Positions 1 through 9,096 of a stretch of 64,000 nt of DNA are shown here, piece after piece. The notes beneath the pieces were generated by a model that worked only from the letters and a program-made list of their open reading frames with translations, searched no databases and was not told the DNA's origin. This DNA comes from Rhodoferax sp. (GTDB lineage: Bacteria > Pseudomonadota > Gammaproteobacteria > Burkholderiales > Burkholderiaceae_C), in contig JACKLL010000001.1 of NCBI GenBank assembly GCA_024235935.1, positions 248,001 through 312,000 of the forward strand, written 5' to 3'. Made by a program: the position numbers and the translations under genes. Position 1 is the stretch's first letter, and each line of letters begins with the position of its first letter.

Positions 1-1
1 C

Positions 2-1606
2 CGCAACATCGCGCAAGCCCTGATTGCGCGGGGTCTGGATGCCGAGCGCCCGGTCGCGATTCTGAGCGAGAACAGCCTGGAGCATGCCCTGATGGTGCTG
101 GGCTGCCTGGTCGCCGGTGTCCCATTCGTGCCGGTATCGCCGCCCTACTCACTGGTGAGCGTCGACTACGACAAGCTCAAACATGTGCTGCGCACTGTGA
201 CACCCGGACTGGTGTTCGCCCAGGACGCACGTTATGCGAAGGCCATCGCCGCCACCATCGGTGATGGAGTCGAAGTGGTGCTGCACGAAGGCACGGTCGA
301 CGGTCGCGCCGTCACCCCATTCGCCGACCTGTGCAACACCCCCGCCACGGACGCCGTCGACGCGGCCATGGCCGCCACCGGGCCTGACACCATCACCAAG
401 TTCCTGTTCACCAGCGGCTCCACCAAGATGCCCAAGGCGGCGATCAACACCAACCGCATGTGGTGCGCCAACCAGCAGCAGATGGCCCAATCCATGCCGG
501 TACTGTCCGGCGAGCCGCTGGTGCTGGTCGACTGGCTGCCCTGGAACCACACCTTCGGAGGCAATCACAATTTCGGCATGGTCGTGTTCCACGGCGGCAC
601 GCTGTACATCGACGACGGCAAACCCACGCCGGCGCTGATGCACGAGACCTTGCGCAACCTGCGCGAGATCGCCCCCACCGTGTACTTCAACGTGCCGACC
701 GGCTTCGAGGCGATCGCCCATGCGATGAAGACCGACGACCTGCTGCGCAAGACGCTGCTGTCCCGGGTGCAGATGTTCTTCTATGCCGGTGCCGCGCTGG
801 CCCAGCCTGTCTGGGACAGCCTGTACGAGAGCGAGGAGCGCGAGATCGGGCAGCGTGTCGTCATGGCCACCGGCCTGGGCATGACCGAGTCCGGCCCATT
901 CGCCATCTTCGTCACCAACCCGCATGTGCGCGCCGGCGACCTGGGCGTTCCAACGCCCGGCCTCGTGCTAAAGCTGGTGGACATCGATGGCAAGACCGAG
1001 GTCCGCTATCGCGGGCCGAACATCACGCCGGGATACTGGCGCAACGACGCCGATACCGCCGAGGCGTTCGACGAGGAAGGTTTCTTCAAGAGTGGCGATG
1101 CCGTGCGGTGGATCGACGAGACCGATGTCCACCTGGGCCTGAAGTTCGACGGCCGCATCGCCGAAGACTTCAAGCTCGCCACAGGCACCTTCGTCAGCGT
1201 GGGCCCGCTGCGCGGCAGGATCATCGCCGCAGGCGCACCTTACATCCAGGACGTGGTGCTGACCGGCATCAACCTCAAGGAAGTCGGCGCCATGGTGTTT
1301 CCCACTCCGGCCGTGCGCAGCCTGAGCGGCCTGGGCGCCGACGCACCGATGTCCGATGTGCTGGCCGCAAAGCCGGTGCTGGACCACTTCCAGAAAGTGC
1401 TCGACGCATTGTCCGCTGACAGCACCGGCAGCGCCAATCGCATTGCACGCATGTGCCTGCTGTCGGAGCCGCCGACCATCGACAAGGGCGAGATCACCGA
1501 CAAGGGCTCGATCAACCAGCGCTCGGTGCTGACGCACCGCGCCGACACCGTGGCGGCCCTGCACGCCGACACGCTACACACCATCCTCAAACCCGCTGCA
1601 CGCTGA
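2..1606 (+). CDS. fcs: Feruloyl-CoA synthetase-like AMP-forming acyl-CoA ligase (5' end outside window)
   Basis: The frame is open to the left edge, so the N-terminus is missing and 534 codons are visible. The product is an ANL-superfamily ligase that would activate an aromatic acid (ferulate, p-coumarate or a relative) with ATP and CoA. The AMP-binding P-loop reads SGSTKMPKAA, followed by WLPWNHTFGGNHN, wording I associate with feruloyl-CoA synthases rather than fatty acyl-CoA ligases. The core motif MTESGPF and the C-terminal KGEITDKGSINQ, which contains the catalytic lysine, are present. It heads a same-strand run with thiolase, SDR and thioesterase, and the thiolase starts 15 bp downstream. 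That context supports aromatic acid catabolism. The exact substrate is inferred, and another aryl-propenoate ligase is possible. No enoyl-CoA hydratase/aldolase or vanillin dehydrogenase gene is visible; they could lie to the left. Confidence 0.8.
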   Translation, partial: RNIAQALIARGLDAERPVAILSENSLEHALMVLGCLVAGVPFVPVSPPYSLVSVDYDKLKHVLRTVTPGLVFAQDARYAKAIAATIGDGVEVVLHEGTVDGRAVTPFADLCNTPATDAVDAAMAATGPDTITKFLFTSGSTKMPKAAINTNRMWCANQQQMAQSMPVLSGEPLVLVDWLPWNHTFGGNHNFGMVVFHGGTLYIDDGKPTPALMHETLRNLREIAPTVYFNVPTGFEAIAHAMKTDDLLRKTLLSRVQMFFYAGAALAQPVWDSLYESEEREIGQRVVMATGLGMTESGPFAIFVTNPHVRAGDLGVPTPGLVLKLVDIDGKTEVRYRGPNITPGYWRNDADTAEAFDEEGFFKSGDAVRWIDETDVHLGLKFDGRIAEDFKLATGTFVSVGPLRGRIIAAGAPYIQDVVLTGINLKEVGAMVFPTPAVRSLSGLGADAPMSDVLAAKPVLDHFQKVLDALSADSTGSANRIARMCLLSEPPTIDKGEITDKGSINQRSVLTHRADTVAALHADTLHTILKPAAR

Positions 1607-1621
1607 AACCGGGACCACCGC

Positions 1622-2875
1622 ATGAAATCCAAGGGACTCTTCAACGCTTTCGACGACGTCTGGATGCACGAAGGCGTGCGCACGCCGATGGTCGACTACT
1701 GCGGCGCGCTCGGACATCTCTCGCCGACGGACATGGGCATCAAGGTGGCACGCGAGGCGCTGCTGCGTGCCGGCATCCCGGCGAGCGACATCGACTCGGT
1801 CATCACCGGCAACATGGCGCCAGGCGACTTCGACCAGTTCTTCCTGCCGCGCCACATCGGGCTGTACGCCGGTGTGCCGCAGGAGGTGCCGGCCATCATG
1901 GTCCAGCGCATCTGCGGCACCGGCTTCGAGCTGTTCCGCCAGGCCGGCGAACAGATCCAGTCCGGCAGCGTAGACGCCGCGCTGGTGGTCGGCACCGAGA
2001 GCATGACGCGCAACCCGATCGCCGCCTTCGACCACCGCTCCGGCTTCAAGCTCGGTGCACCGGTGGGCTTCAAGGACTACATGTGGGAGGCGCTGAAGGA
2101 TCCGGCCGCCGGCATCAACATGATCCAGACGGCCGAGAACCTGGCCCGCAAATACGGCATCACACGTGAAGCGGTGGACCAGTTTGCATCCGATTCCTTC
2201 GCCAAGGCGGTCGCGGCGCAGACCAGCGGCTTCCTGGCTGGCGAAATCGTCCCGGTCGTCAGCGAGAAGTTCGAGCTCGAAGGCTACAAGACCCGCGGCA
2301 TCCGGCTGCAGGGCAAGACCACCGAAGTCATGGCCGACACCCATCCGCGCGTCTCGCCGGTCGAGGTGCTGGCCAAGCTCCGGCCGGTATTCGAGAACGG
2401 CGTGCAGACCGGTGGCAACAGTGCCGCCCTGGTCGATGCGGCAGCGGCCTGTGTCGTCACCTCCGGCGCCTTTGCCAAGACCCACCAGAAGACGCCGTTG
2501 GCGCGCGTGGTCGCGGCAGCCGCCGTCGGCGTGCCACCCGAGATCATGGGCATCGGTCCTGCACCGGCGATCCGCCTGCTGCTGGCTCGCACCGGACTTG
2601 CGCTGTCCGACATCGGCCGATTCGAGATCAACGAAGCCCAGGGCGCACAAACCCTGTCCGTCGGCCGCGAGCTGGACCTGGATCTGAGCAGGCTCAATGT
2701 CAACGGCGGCGCCATTGCGCTGGGCCATCCCCTCGCATGCACCGGCGTGCGCCTGACCATCACGCTGGCGCGCGAACTCCAGCGCTCCGGGCTGCGCTAC
2801 GGCATCTCCAGCGCCTGCGTCGGCGGCGGCCAGGGCATCGCCCTGCTGCTGGAAAACCCCCAGGCAACGCACTGA
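1622..2875 (+). CDS. Thiolase (acetyl-CoA acyltransferase)
   Basis: A 417-residue thiolase-superfamily enzyme expected to cleave a 3-ketoacyl-CoA with CoA to give acetyl-CoA and a shortened acyl-CoA. The nucleophilic cysteine is C98 in QRICGTGFE. The C-terminal histidine loop reads GGAIALGHPLACTGVR, and the second catalytic cysteine is in SSACVGGGQG. The length is near the 390-420 residues usual for degradative thiolases. It follows the ligase by 15 bp and precedes an SDR by 22 bp, so one transcript is likely. In this setting its probable job is the last step of beta-oxidative side-chain removal from a phenylpropanoid-CoA. The loop GHPLACTG differs from the common GHPIGASG, which may reflect a bulky aromatic substrate; that last point is inference. 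Confidence 0.85.
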   Translation: MKSKGLFNAFDDVWMHEGVRTPMVDYCGALGHLSPTDMGIKVAREALLRAGIPASDIDSVITGNMAPGDFDQFFLPRHIGLYAGVPQEVPAIMVQRICGTGFELFRQAGEQIQSGSVDAALVVGTESMTRNPIAAFDHRSGFKLGAPVGFKDYMWEALKDPAAGINMIQTAENLARKYGITREAVDQFASDSFAKAVAAQTSGFLAGEIVPVVSEKFELEGYKTRGIRLQGKTTEVMADTHPRVSPVEVLAKLRPVFENGVQTGGNSAALVDAAAACVVTSGAFAKTHQKTPLARVVAAAAVGVPPEIMGIGPAPAIRLLLARTGLALSDIGRFEINEAQGAQTLSVGRELDLDLSRLNVNGGAIALGHPLACTGVRLTITLARELQRSGLRYGISSACVGGGQGIALLLENPQATH

Positions 2876-2897
2876 ACTCCAGGAAGGAAACCTCCCC

Positions 2898-3662
2898 ATG
2901 AACATTCAAGGACAAGCGGCACTGGTGACCGGCGGCGGCTCCGGCCTCGGCGAGGCCACCGCACGCGAGCTGGCCCGCCTGGGCGCCAAGGTGGCCGTGC
3001 TCGACCTGAACATGGACAACGCCCAGCGCGTTGCCCAGGACATTGGCGGCATCGCCGTCCATTGCAACGTGAGCGACCCGCAAAGCATGCAGCAGGCCAT
3101 CGAGCACTCTGCCGCGGCCCAGGGTCCGGCCCGCATCCTGATGCAGATCGCCGGCATCGGCACGGCCAAGCGGGTGGTGGGCAAGGACGGCAATGCCGCA
3201 CCGCTGGAGGACTTCGCCAAGGTCATCAACGTCAACCTGATCGGCACCTACAACGCAGCCCGCCTGTTCGCAGCCGCCTGCGCAAAACTGGAACCGCTGC
3301 AGGACGGCGCGCGGGGTGTCATGGTGTTCACCTCGTCGGTGGCCGCCTACGATGGACAGGTCGGCCAGCAGGCCTACAGCGCGTCCAAGGCCGGCGTCGT
3401 CGGCATGACGCTGCCCATGGCACGTGACCTGGCGCAACATGGCATCCGCGTGTGCACCATCGCCCCAGGCCTGTTCGCGACCCCCCTGCTCAAATCCCTG
3501 CCCGAGCCGGTGCAGCAGTCGCTGGCGGCCAGCATCCCGTTTCCGGCACGCCTGGGAAAGCCCGAGGAGTTCGCAAGTCTGGCCGCCCACATCGTGCAGA
3601 ACGACCACCTCAACGGCGAGACCATCCGGCTCGACGGTGCACTGCGGATGGCGCCGCGATGA
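2898..3662 (+). CDS. Short-chain dehydrogenase, 3-hydroxyacyl-CoA dehydrogenase type 2-like
   Basis: A 254-residue classical SDR. The NAD-binding glycine motif is TGGGSGLGE at residues 11-19. An acidic residue ends the second strand (VAVLDLN), which favours NAD over NADP. The active site has the serine in FTSSVAAYDG and Y160/K164 in AYSASKAG. Overall wording (GQAALVTGG, PFPARLGKPEEFASL) matches HSD17B10-type 3-hydroxyacyl-CoA dehydrogenases. The start is supported by the purine-rich aggaaggaaa stretch just upstream. In this operon it should oxidise the 3-hydroxyacyl-CoA to the ketone cleaved by the adjacent thiolase. The substrate assignment is from context only. Confidence 0.82.
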   Translation: MNIQGQAALVTGGGSGLGEATARELARLGAKVAVLDLNMDNAQRVAQDIGGIAVHCNVSDPQSMQQAIEHSAAAQGPARILMQIAGIGTAKRVVGKDGNAAPLEDFAKVINVNLIGTYNAARLFAAACAKLEPLQDGARGVMVFTSSVAAYDGQVGQQAYSASKAGVVGMTLPMARDLAQHGIRVCTIAPGLFATPLLKSLPEPVQQSLAASIPFPARLGKPEEFASLAAHIVQNDHLNGETIRLDGALRMAPR

Positions 3663-3728
3663 TGGCCCGCGGCAAATCACTGGCATCACCGCAGCGCGAT
3701 CGCAATGTCCTCACCGCAGGCTGACACG

Positions 3729-4148
3729 ATGTCCAAAACCGTCATTTACGAGGTCGACGTGATGTTCGGCGACTGCGATCCCGCCGGCATCGTGTTCTTC
3801 CCGAACTTCTCCAAATGGATGGATGCCTCGTCGCTGAATTTCTTCGTGCAATGCGGCGTTCCGCCCTGGCGCGAGCTGGTCAAGACGCGCGGCATCATCG
3901 GCACGCCCTTGCTAGAAATTCATACCAAGTTCATGCGGCCCGCCACCTATGGCGAGCGCCTGCAGATCCACACCAGCGTGCAGGAATGGCGGGACAAGGT
4001 CTTCCTGCACCAGCACGTCGTCAAGCGTGGCGACACCGTGCTCTGCGAAGGCCAGGAGACACGCGCCTTCTGCATCCGCCATCCGGACGACCCCGAGCGC
4101 ATCAAGGCCATACCCGTACCTGAAGACATCCGTGCGCTGTGCAGCTGA
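3729..4148 (+). CDS. Hotdog-fold acyl-CoA thioesterase, 4-hydroxybenzoyl-CoA thioesterase family
   Basis: A 139-residue hotdog protein when started at the ATG at 3729 (MSKTVIYEVDVMFGDCD); an in-frame ATG at 3705 would add eight residues. The signature GDCDPAGIVFFPNFSKWMD is that of 4-hydroxybenzoyl-CoA thioesterases of the Pseudomonas type, with the catalytic aspartate in CDPAGIV. The enzyme should hydrolyse an aromatic or short acyl-CoA to the free acid. Downstream of thiolase it fits release of an aromatic carboxylate (for example 4-hydroxybenzoate or vanillate) after side-chain shortening. This supports a beta-oxidative rather than retro-aldol route. The exact acyl group is not determined. 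Confidence 0.82.
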   Translation: MSKTVIYEVDVMFGDCDPAGIVFFPNFSKWMDASSLNFFVQCGVPPWRELVKTRGIIGTPLLEIHTKFMRPATYGERLQIHTSVQEWRDKVFLHQHVVKRGDTVLCEGQETRAFCIRHPDDPERIKAIPVPEDIRALCS

Positions 4149-4212
4149 TGCCGGCACCCCCCGACCGATCCCCCACCCCGTGTTTTTCAACCCACCTCCC
4201 AAGGAGACAACC

Positions 4213-5343
4213 ATGACACTGAAGAAGACCCTGCTGGCCATTGCCATCGCCGCCGTCAGCACCGCCGCGCTGGCCGACATCAAGATCGGCGTCAGCCTGT
4301 CGCTGACCGGACCGGGCTCCGGCCTGGGCATCCCGATGCAGAAGCAGCTCGAACTGTTCCCCAAGACCATCGGCGGCGAGAAGGTGGTACTCGAAATCCT
4401 GGACGACGCCACCGATCCGGGCAAGGGCGCAGCCAATGCCCGTCGCTTCGTGACGGAAGACAAGGTCGACGTGATCTTCGGCTCCTGCATCACCGCTGTT
4501 GCGGCCGCCATGACCGACATCGCCGCTGAAGCCGGCACGGTGCAGATCGCCGGCTCGCCGGTCGGTGTGCCTGCAGGCAAGGACAAGTGGCTGTTCCGGC
4601 TGCCGCAGTCCAACACCGTGATGGGCCATGCGGTGGTCGAGCACATGAAGAAGCAAGGCATCAAGACCATCGGCTTCCTCGGCTATACCGACGCCTATGG
4701 CCAGCAGTGGCTCGACGCCATCGGGCCCCTGCTGGACAAGGCCGGCATCAAACTGGTTGCGACCGAGCGATTTGCGCGCCCGGACACCAGCGTGACGCCA
4801 CAGGCGCTGAAGCTGACCTCGGCCAGCCCCGACGCGATCCTGGTCGTGGCCTCCGGCTCCGGCGCTGCGATGCCGGAACTGGCATTGATCGACCGCGGCT
4901 ACAAGGGCAAGATCTACCAGACCCACGCAGCCGCCACGCCCGACCTGATCCGCCTGGGCGGCAAGGCCGTCGAAGGCACCTATGTGGTTTCCGGTCCGGC
5001 CCTGCTCGGCGACCAGCTGCCGGACTCGCATCCGTCCAAGAAGCTGGCGATCGATTTCGTGACCAAGTTTGAAGCCAAGTTCGGCGCCAACTCACGCAAT
5101 CAGTTTGCCGGTCACTCCTACGACTTCCAGGTCGCCATGGAAAAGGCCATTCCGCTGGCGCTGAAGAAGGCCAAGCCCGGCACGCCGGAGTTCCGCGCGG
5201 CGCTGCGTGACTCGCTGGAAACCATGGGCCGTACGGTGTTCTCGCACGGAGTTATGAACTGGACGCCAAGCGACCACTGGGGTTACACGATGGAAACCGG
5301 CGTCATGACCAAGGTTGTCGACGGCAAGTTCAAGGTCGAGTAA
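4213..5343 (+). CDS. ABC transporter periplasmic substrate-binding protein (LivK/aromatic-acid type)
   Basis: A 376-residue periplasmic binding protein of the branched-chain amino acid/amide family (Peripla_BP_6). The start at 4213 follows a strong aaggag site 6-7 bp upstream. The N-terminus is a signal peptide with AIAIAAVSTAALA and a likely cut before DIKIG. The mature protein opens IKIGVSLSLTGPGSGLG, typical of the fold. It is the first gene of a complete importer (permease, fused permease-ATPase, ATPase). Family members next to feruloyl-CoA synthetase genes, such as CouP, bind aromatic acids rather than leucine, so the ligand here is probably a phenylpropanoid or other aryl acid. That is inferred from neighbours. 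Two strong hairpins follow the stop codon. Confidence 0.88.
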   Translation: MTLKKTLLAIAIAAVSTAALADIKIGVSLSLTGPGSGLGIPMQKQLELFPKTIGGEKVVLEILDDATDPGKGAANARRFVTEDKVDVIFGSCITAVAAAMTDIAAEAGTVQIAGSPVGVPAGKDKWLFRLPQSNTVMGHAVVEHMKKQGIKTIGFLGYTDAYGQQWLDAIGPLLDKAGIKLVATERFARPDTSVTPQALKLTSASPDAILVVASGSGAAMPELALIDRGYKGKIYQTHAAATPDLIRLGGKAVEGTYVVSGPALLGDQLPDSHPSKKLAIDFVTKFEAKFGANSRNQFAGHSYDFQVAMEKAIPLALKKAKPGTPEFRAALRDSLETMGRTVFSHGVMNWTPSDHWGYTMETGVMTKVVDGKFKVE

Positions 5344-5355
5344 GCGCAATTGCGG

Positions 5356-5422
5356 GTCACCCGCAGGCCTTGGCCTGCGGGTGACTGCCCATGGCCCGCG
5401 CGACCTGCGCGGATGCCATGGG
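5356..5422. promoter_or_regulatory. Two consecutive intercistronic hairpins
   Basis: The first hairpin has perfect 14-bp arms (5356-5369 and 5372-5385) around a two-base centre. The second has an outer 8-bp arm pair (5388-5395 with 5415-5422) and an inner 6-bp pair (5396-5401 with 5407-5412) around a five-base loop. Neither is followed by a T run, so they do not look like intrinsic terminators. Placed after the binding-protein gene and before the permease genes, they are likely to protect the upstream mRNA from 3' decay or reduce read-through. Either would give an excess of binding protein over membrane components. Confidence 0.6.
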
Positions 5423-5464
5423 CCGAATTCGGCGGGCCCGACTCCACCATCTTCAAGGTACCCC

Positions 5465-6505
5465 ATGGACTCATCCATTGCCAGCATCCTGCTGCTGGAC
5501 GGCGTGACCAACGGCGCAATCTATGCGCTGCTCGGACTCGCGACCGTTCTGGTATTCACCGTGACACGGGTGATCTTCATTCCGCAAGGTGAATTCGTCG
5601 CCTATGGCGCACTCACGCTGGCCATGTTCCAGGCCGGCAAGACACCGGGTACGGTGTGGCTGCTGCTGATCCTCGCCGGCACTGCCGCGCTGATGGAGTG
5701 GTTCGTCCAATGGCGTCACCACGGCAATTTCCTGCGCGCATTGCGCGCATCACTGAACACCCTGATTTTTCCCGTCATCGTCTCGCTGCTGGGCATCTGG
5801 GCGGCGCCGCAGCAGTATCCGCTGTGGATACAGGCGCTGCTGAGCGTGGCCATCGTCACGGCCTTTGGCCCTCTGGTCTACCGCGTCGCCTACCAGTCGC
5901 TGGAGTCCGCCACGCCACTGGTGCTGCTGATCGTCTCGGTGGGAGTGCATTTTGCGATGACCGGCCTGGGCCTGCTGTTCTTCGGCGCCGAGGGCTTTCG
6001 CAACCCCAGCTTCTGGGACGTCCGCATCCCCCTGGGTGCCGTCACCTTCAAAGGCCAGTCACTGATCATCTTCGGCGTCTCGATCGCACTGATCGTGATG
6101 CTGTGGCTTTATTTCGAGAAGTCGCTGCGCGGCAAGGCGCTGCGGGCGACCGCCGTCAACCGCACCGGCGCGCGATTGATGGGCATCTCCAGCCAGGCAG
6201 CCGGACAGCTGACCTTTCTGATGGCCGCTCTGATCGGCGCCTTGTCGGGACTGCTGATCGGCCCGACCACCACCGTGTTCTACGACTCCGGCTTCCTGAT
6301 CGGGCTCAAGGGCTTCGTCGCGGCGGTCGTCGCCGGACTGTCGAGTTATCCCGGCGCACTGCTGGGCGCACTGTTTGTCGGCATCGTCGAGGCCTTCGGC
6401 GCGTTCTGGGCCAGTGCCTTCAAGGAGGTGATCGTGTTCACGCTGGTGCTTCCAGTGTTGCTGATCCGCTCCCTGCGCAGCGGCCATTCGGACGAGGAAC
6501 ACTGA
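5465..6505 (+). CDS. Branched-chain-type ABC transporter permease (LivH family)
   Basis: A 346-residue integral membrane permease (BPD_transp_2 family). It starts MDSSIASILLLDGVTNGAIYALLGLA..., the usual LivH opening. Many hydrophobic segments follow, and the family motif region MGISSQAAGQLTFLMAALIG lies near residue 240. The start at 5465 is preferred because an upstream in-frame start at 5315 lies within the binding-protein gene. It forms the inner-membrane channel together with the LivM half of the next gene. The next gene starts one base after its stop codon, indicating tight translational linkage. Confidence 0.87.
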   Translation: MDSSIASILLLDGVTNGAIYALLGLATVLVFTVTRVIFIPQGEFVAYGALTLAMFQAGKTPGTVWLLLILAGTAALMEWFVQWRHHGNFLRALRASLNTLIFPVIVSLLGIWAAPQQYPLWIQALLSVAIVTAFGPLVYRVAYQSLESATPLVLLIVSVGVHFAMTGLGLLFFGAEGFRNPSFWDVRIPLGAVTFKGQSLIIFGVSIALIVMLWLYFEKSLRGKALRATAVNRTGARLMGISSQAAGQLTFLMAALIGALSGLLIGPTTTVFYDSGFLIGLKGFVAAVVAGLSSYPGALLGALFVGIVEAFGAFWASAFKEVIVFTLVLPVLLIRSLRSGHSDEEH

Positions 6506-6506
6506 T

Positions 6507-8273
6507 ATGACCCGCCAACGCATCCTCCTCCTGCTCTTGATCGCCGCCATCCCGCTGACGGCGGTGCTGCCGCTGCCCGACTTCTGGATCGCGCAGCTCA
6601 ACTACATCGGGCTATACGCCCTGGTCAGCATGGGCCTGGTGCTGCTGACCGGTGTCGGTGGCCTGACCTCGTTCGGCCAGGCCGCTTTCGTGGGCATTGG
6701 CGCCTACACCACCGCCTGGCTGACGCTCAACACGGGCATGTCGCCCTGGCTGACGCTGTTCGTCGGGCTCGCGCTCACGGGCATCAGCGCACTTGTCGTG
6801 GGCATGATCACGCTGCGGATGTCGGGCCACTACCTGCCACTGGCGACCATCGCCTGGGGCCTTTCGCTGTACTACCTGATGGGCAATCTCGACGCACTGG
6901 GCAAGTACGACGGATTGCTGGGCCTCAAGAGCCTGTCCGTCGGCGATATCGATATCGGCCAGGGCCGCTTGTTCTTTGTGCTTTGCTGGGGCATTCTGAT
7001 CGCCGGTGCCGTGGCTTTGCTGAACCTGCTCGACTCGCGACCCGGTCGCGCCATCCGATCGCTCAAGGGCGGCTCGCAAATGGCCGAGGCCATGGGCATC
7101 AACACCTTTCGCTACAAGGTCACGATCTTCCTGATCGCCGCCCTGTTCGCATCGGTGGCCGGCTGGTTGCTGGCGCACTTCCAGCGCACGGTCAATCCGT
7201 CCGCCTTCGGACTGAAAATGGGTATCGAATACCTGTTCATGGCCGTGATCGGCGGTGTCGGCCATGTCTGGGGCGCCATCGTCGGCGCAGGCCTGGTCAA
7301 GCTGCTGGACGACTATCTGCAGGTGGCCCTGCCGGCCCTGATCGGCACCAGTGGCAGCTACGAGGTCATCGTGCTGGGCATTGCGATGGTGTTGCTGCTC
7401 AAGTACATGCCCGACGGGCTGTGGTCGGTCGTGGCGCGCAGATTCCCCACTCCGCCACGCAAGGTGGACTGGCAACAGGCCACCGACCTTCCGGCTCGCC
7501 CCAGGCCGAAAGAAGGCGACATGGTGCTGCAGGTGGACAAGGTCCGCAAGCAGTTCGGCGGCCTGGTTGCAGTGAACGACATCAGCTTCGACATTCCGGC
7601 GGGCAAGATCGTCGGCCTGATCGGCCCGAACGGCGCCGGCAAGTCGACCACCTTCAACCTGATCACCGGGGTGCTGTCCAAGACCTCCGGCCAGGTGAAG
7701 TTCCGCGGCGAGGACATCTCGTCCTTGCCCTCGCGCGCAATCTCCCGCAAGGGCATGGCGCGCACCTTCCAGCACGTCAAGATGATCGCCGACATGACCG
7801 TGCTCGAGAACGTGGCCCTGGGCGCCTACACCCGCGGCACCCGAGGCGTGCTCTCGTCGATGCTGCGCACCAATGCGGCCGAGGAACGCCGTCTGATGAA
7901 GGAGGCCCAGCGCCAGCTCGAGCGCATCGGCATGGGCGAATTCCTGCACGAGCAGGCCGGCAACCTGGCCATGGGGCCACAGCGCCTGATGGAAATCGCC
8001 CGCGCCCTGTGCTGTGACCCGGCACTGCTGCTGCTGGACGAGCCGGCCGCCGGCCTGCGCCACAAGGAGAAGCAGGACCTGATCCAGGTGCTGCGCCAGT
8101 TGCAGGGTGAAGGCATGAGCATCCTGCTGGTCGAGCACGACATGGATCTGGTGATGGATGTCTGCGACCAGCTGGTGGTGATGGAGTTCGGCACCTTGCT
8201 GACCCGCGGCACACCGGCCGAGGTCCAGGCCAATCCGGCCGTGCGTGCGGCCTACCTCGGAACGGAACACTGA
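6507..8273 (+). CDS. Fused ABC permease-ATPase (LivM-LivG)
   Basis: A 588-residue fusion of two importer subunits normally encoded separately. Residues 1 to about 315 are a LivM-type permease with repeated membrane helices (LTGVGGLTSFGQAAFVGIGA; IGGVGHVWGAIVGAGLVK). After a linker of roughly 30 residues, from about residue 338, comes a LivG-type ATPase. It has Walker A IGPNGAGKST, signature region LAMGPQRLMEIARAL, Walker B LLLLDEPAAGL and switch histidine LLVEHDMDLV. The C-terminal AYLGTEH is the usual LivG ending. The frame is uninterrupted, so the fusion is real in this sequence. Its partners are the LivH gene upstream and the LivF gene starting two bases downstream. Confidence 0.9.
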   Translation: MTRQRILLLLLIAAIPLTAVLPLPDFWIAQLNYIGLYALVSMGLVLLTGVGGLTSFGQAAFVGIGAYTTAWLTLNTGMSPWLTLFVGLALTGISALVVGMITLRMSGHYLPLATIAWGLSLYYLMGNLDALGKYDGLLGLKSLSVGDIDIGQGRLFFVLCWGILIAGAVALLNLLDSRPGRAIRSLKGGSQMAEAMGINTFRYKVTIFLIAALFASVAGWLLAHFQRTVNPSAFGLKMGIEYLFMAVIGGVGHVWGAIVGAGLVKLLDDYLQVALPALIGTSGSYEVIVLGIAMVLLLKYMPDGLWSVVARRFPTPPRKVDWQQATDLPARPRPKEGDMVLQVDKVRKQFGGLVAVNDISFDIPAGKIVGLIGPNGAGKSTTFNLITGVLSKTSGQVKFRGEDISSLPSRAISRKGMARTFQHVKMIADMTVLENVALGAYTRGTRGVLSSMLRTNAAEERRLMKEAQRQLERIGMGEFLHEQAGNLAMGPQRLMEIARALCCDPALLLLDEPAAGLRHKEKQDLIQVLRQLQGEGMSILLVEHDMDLVMDVCDQLVVMEFGTLLTRGTPAEVQANPAVRAAYLGTEH

Positions 8274-8274
8274 A

Positions 8275-9003
8275 ATGAATGCACCCCTGCTGAAAGTCAC
8301 CGACCTGCGCGCCGGTTATGGCCGCGCCGAAGTGCTGCACGGGCTGAGCCTGGAGGCGGCCAAGGGCAGCGTCATCACCGTGATCGGCCCCAACGGCGCT
8401 GGCAAGTCGACACTGCTCAATACGCTGATGGGCATCCTGCCGGGCAAAGGCGGCATCGAGTTCGAGGGCCAGTCGATCCAGGACCTCACACTGGAAGAAC
8501 GTGTGATGCTGGGCATTGCGCTGGTGCCGGAGAAGCGCGAACTGTTCTCCAGCATGAGCGTGCAGGACAACCTGGTTCTGGGCGCTTACCGGCAGGTGCG
8601 CATGGGCAATGCCCGCTGGCGCGACCGCCTGACGGATGTCTACACCCTGTTCCCGCGGTTGCAGGAGCGCCGCGACCAGGAAGCCGGCACGCTTTCTGGC
8701 GGTGAACGCCAGATGCTCGCCGTCGGCCGTGCACTGATGTCGCGCCCGACGCTGCTGATGCTGGACGAACCCAGCCTGGGCCTGGCGCCGCTGATCGTGA
8801 AGGAGATCTTCTCCATCATCGAGACACTGCGCCAGACCGGGGTCACGATCGTGCTGGTGGAGCAGAACGCGCGGGCGGCACTGGCCGTTGCGGACCAGGG
8901 TTTCGTGCTCGAGATGGGCGAGATCGGGCTGCACGGCCCGGCCAGCGAACTGGCCGAGGATCCGCGCGTCATCGACACCTACCTGGGTGCCGCGAAGAAG
9001 TAG
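8275..9003 (+). CDS. ABC transporter ATP-binding protein (LivF family)
   Basis: A 242-residue ATPase, second nucleotide-binding subunit of the importer. The start is set at 8275 (MNAPLLKVTDLRAGYG) because the stop of the fused LivM-LivG gene ends at 8273. Walker A is IGPNGAGKST, the signature LSGGERQMLAVGRAL, Walker B LLMLDEPSLGL, and the switch region VLVEQNARAAL. The ending DTYLGAAKK is typical of LivF. It should hydrolyse ATP on the cytoplasmic face to drive uptake of the ligand captured by the binding protein at 4213. Confidence 0.88.
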   Translation: MNAPLLKVTDLRAGYGRAEVLHGLSLEAAKGSVITVIGPNGAGKSTLLNTLMGILPGKGGIEFEGQSIQDLTLEERVMLGIALVPEKRELFSSMSVQDNLVLGAYRQVRMGNARWRDRLTDVYTLFPRLQERRDQEAGTLSGGERQMLAVGRALMSRPTLLMLDEPSLGLAPLIVKEIFSIIETLRQTGVTIVLVEQNARAALAVADQGFVLEMGEIGLHGPASELAEDPRVIDTYLGAAKK

Positions 9004-9096
9004 CGCCAACCGCGCCTGGACGCAGCCCGGCTCTGCGCTTGCGCGGCGCATGATTGTTGCGGGCAATGGCACCCGCGTGAATGAAGAGGTCCCACC

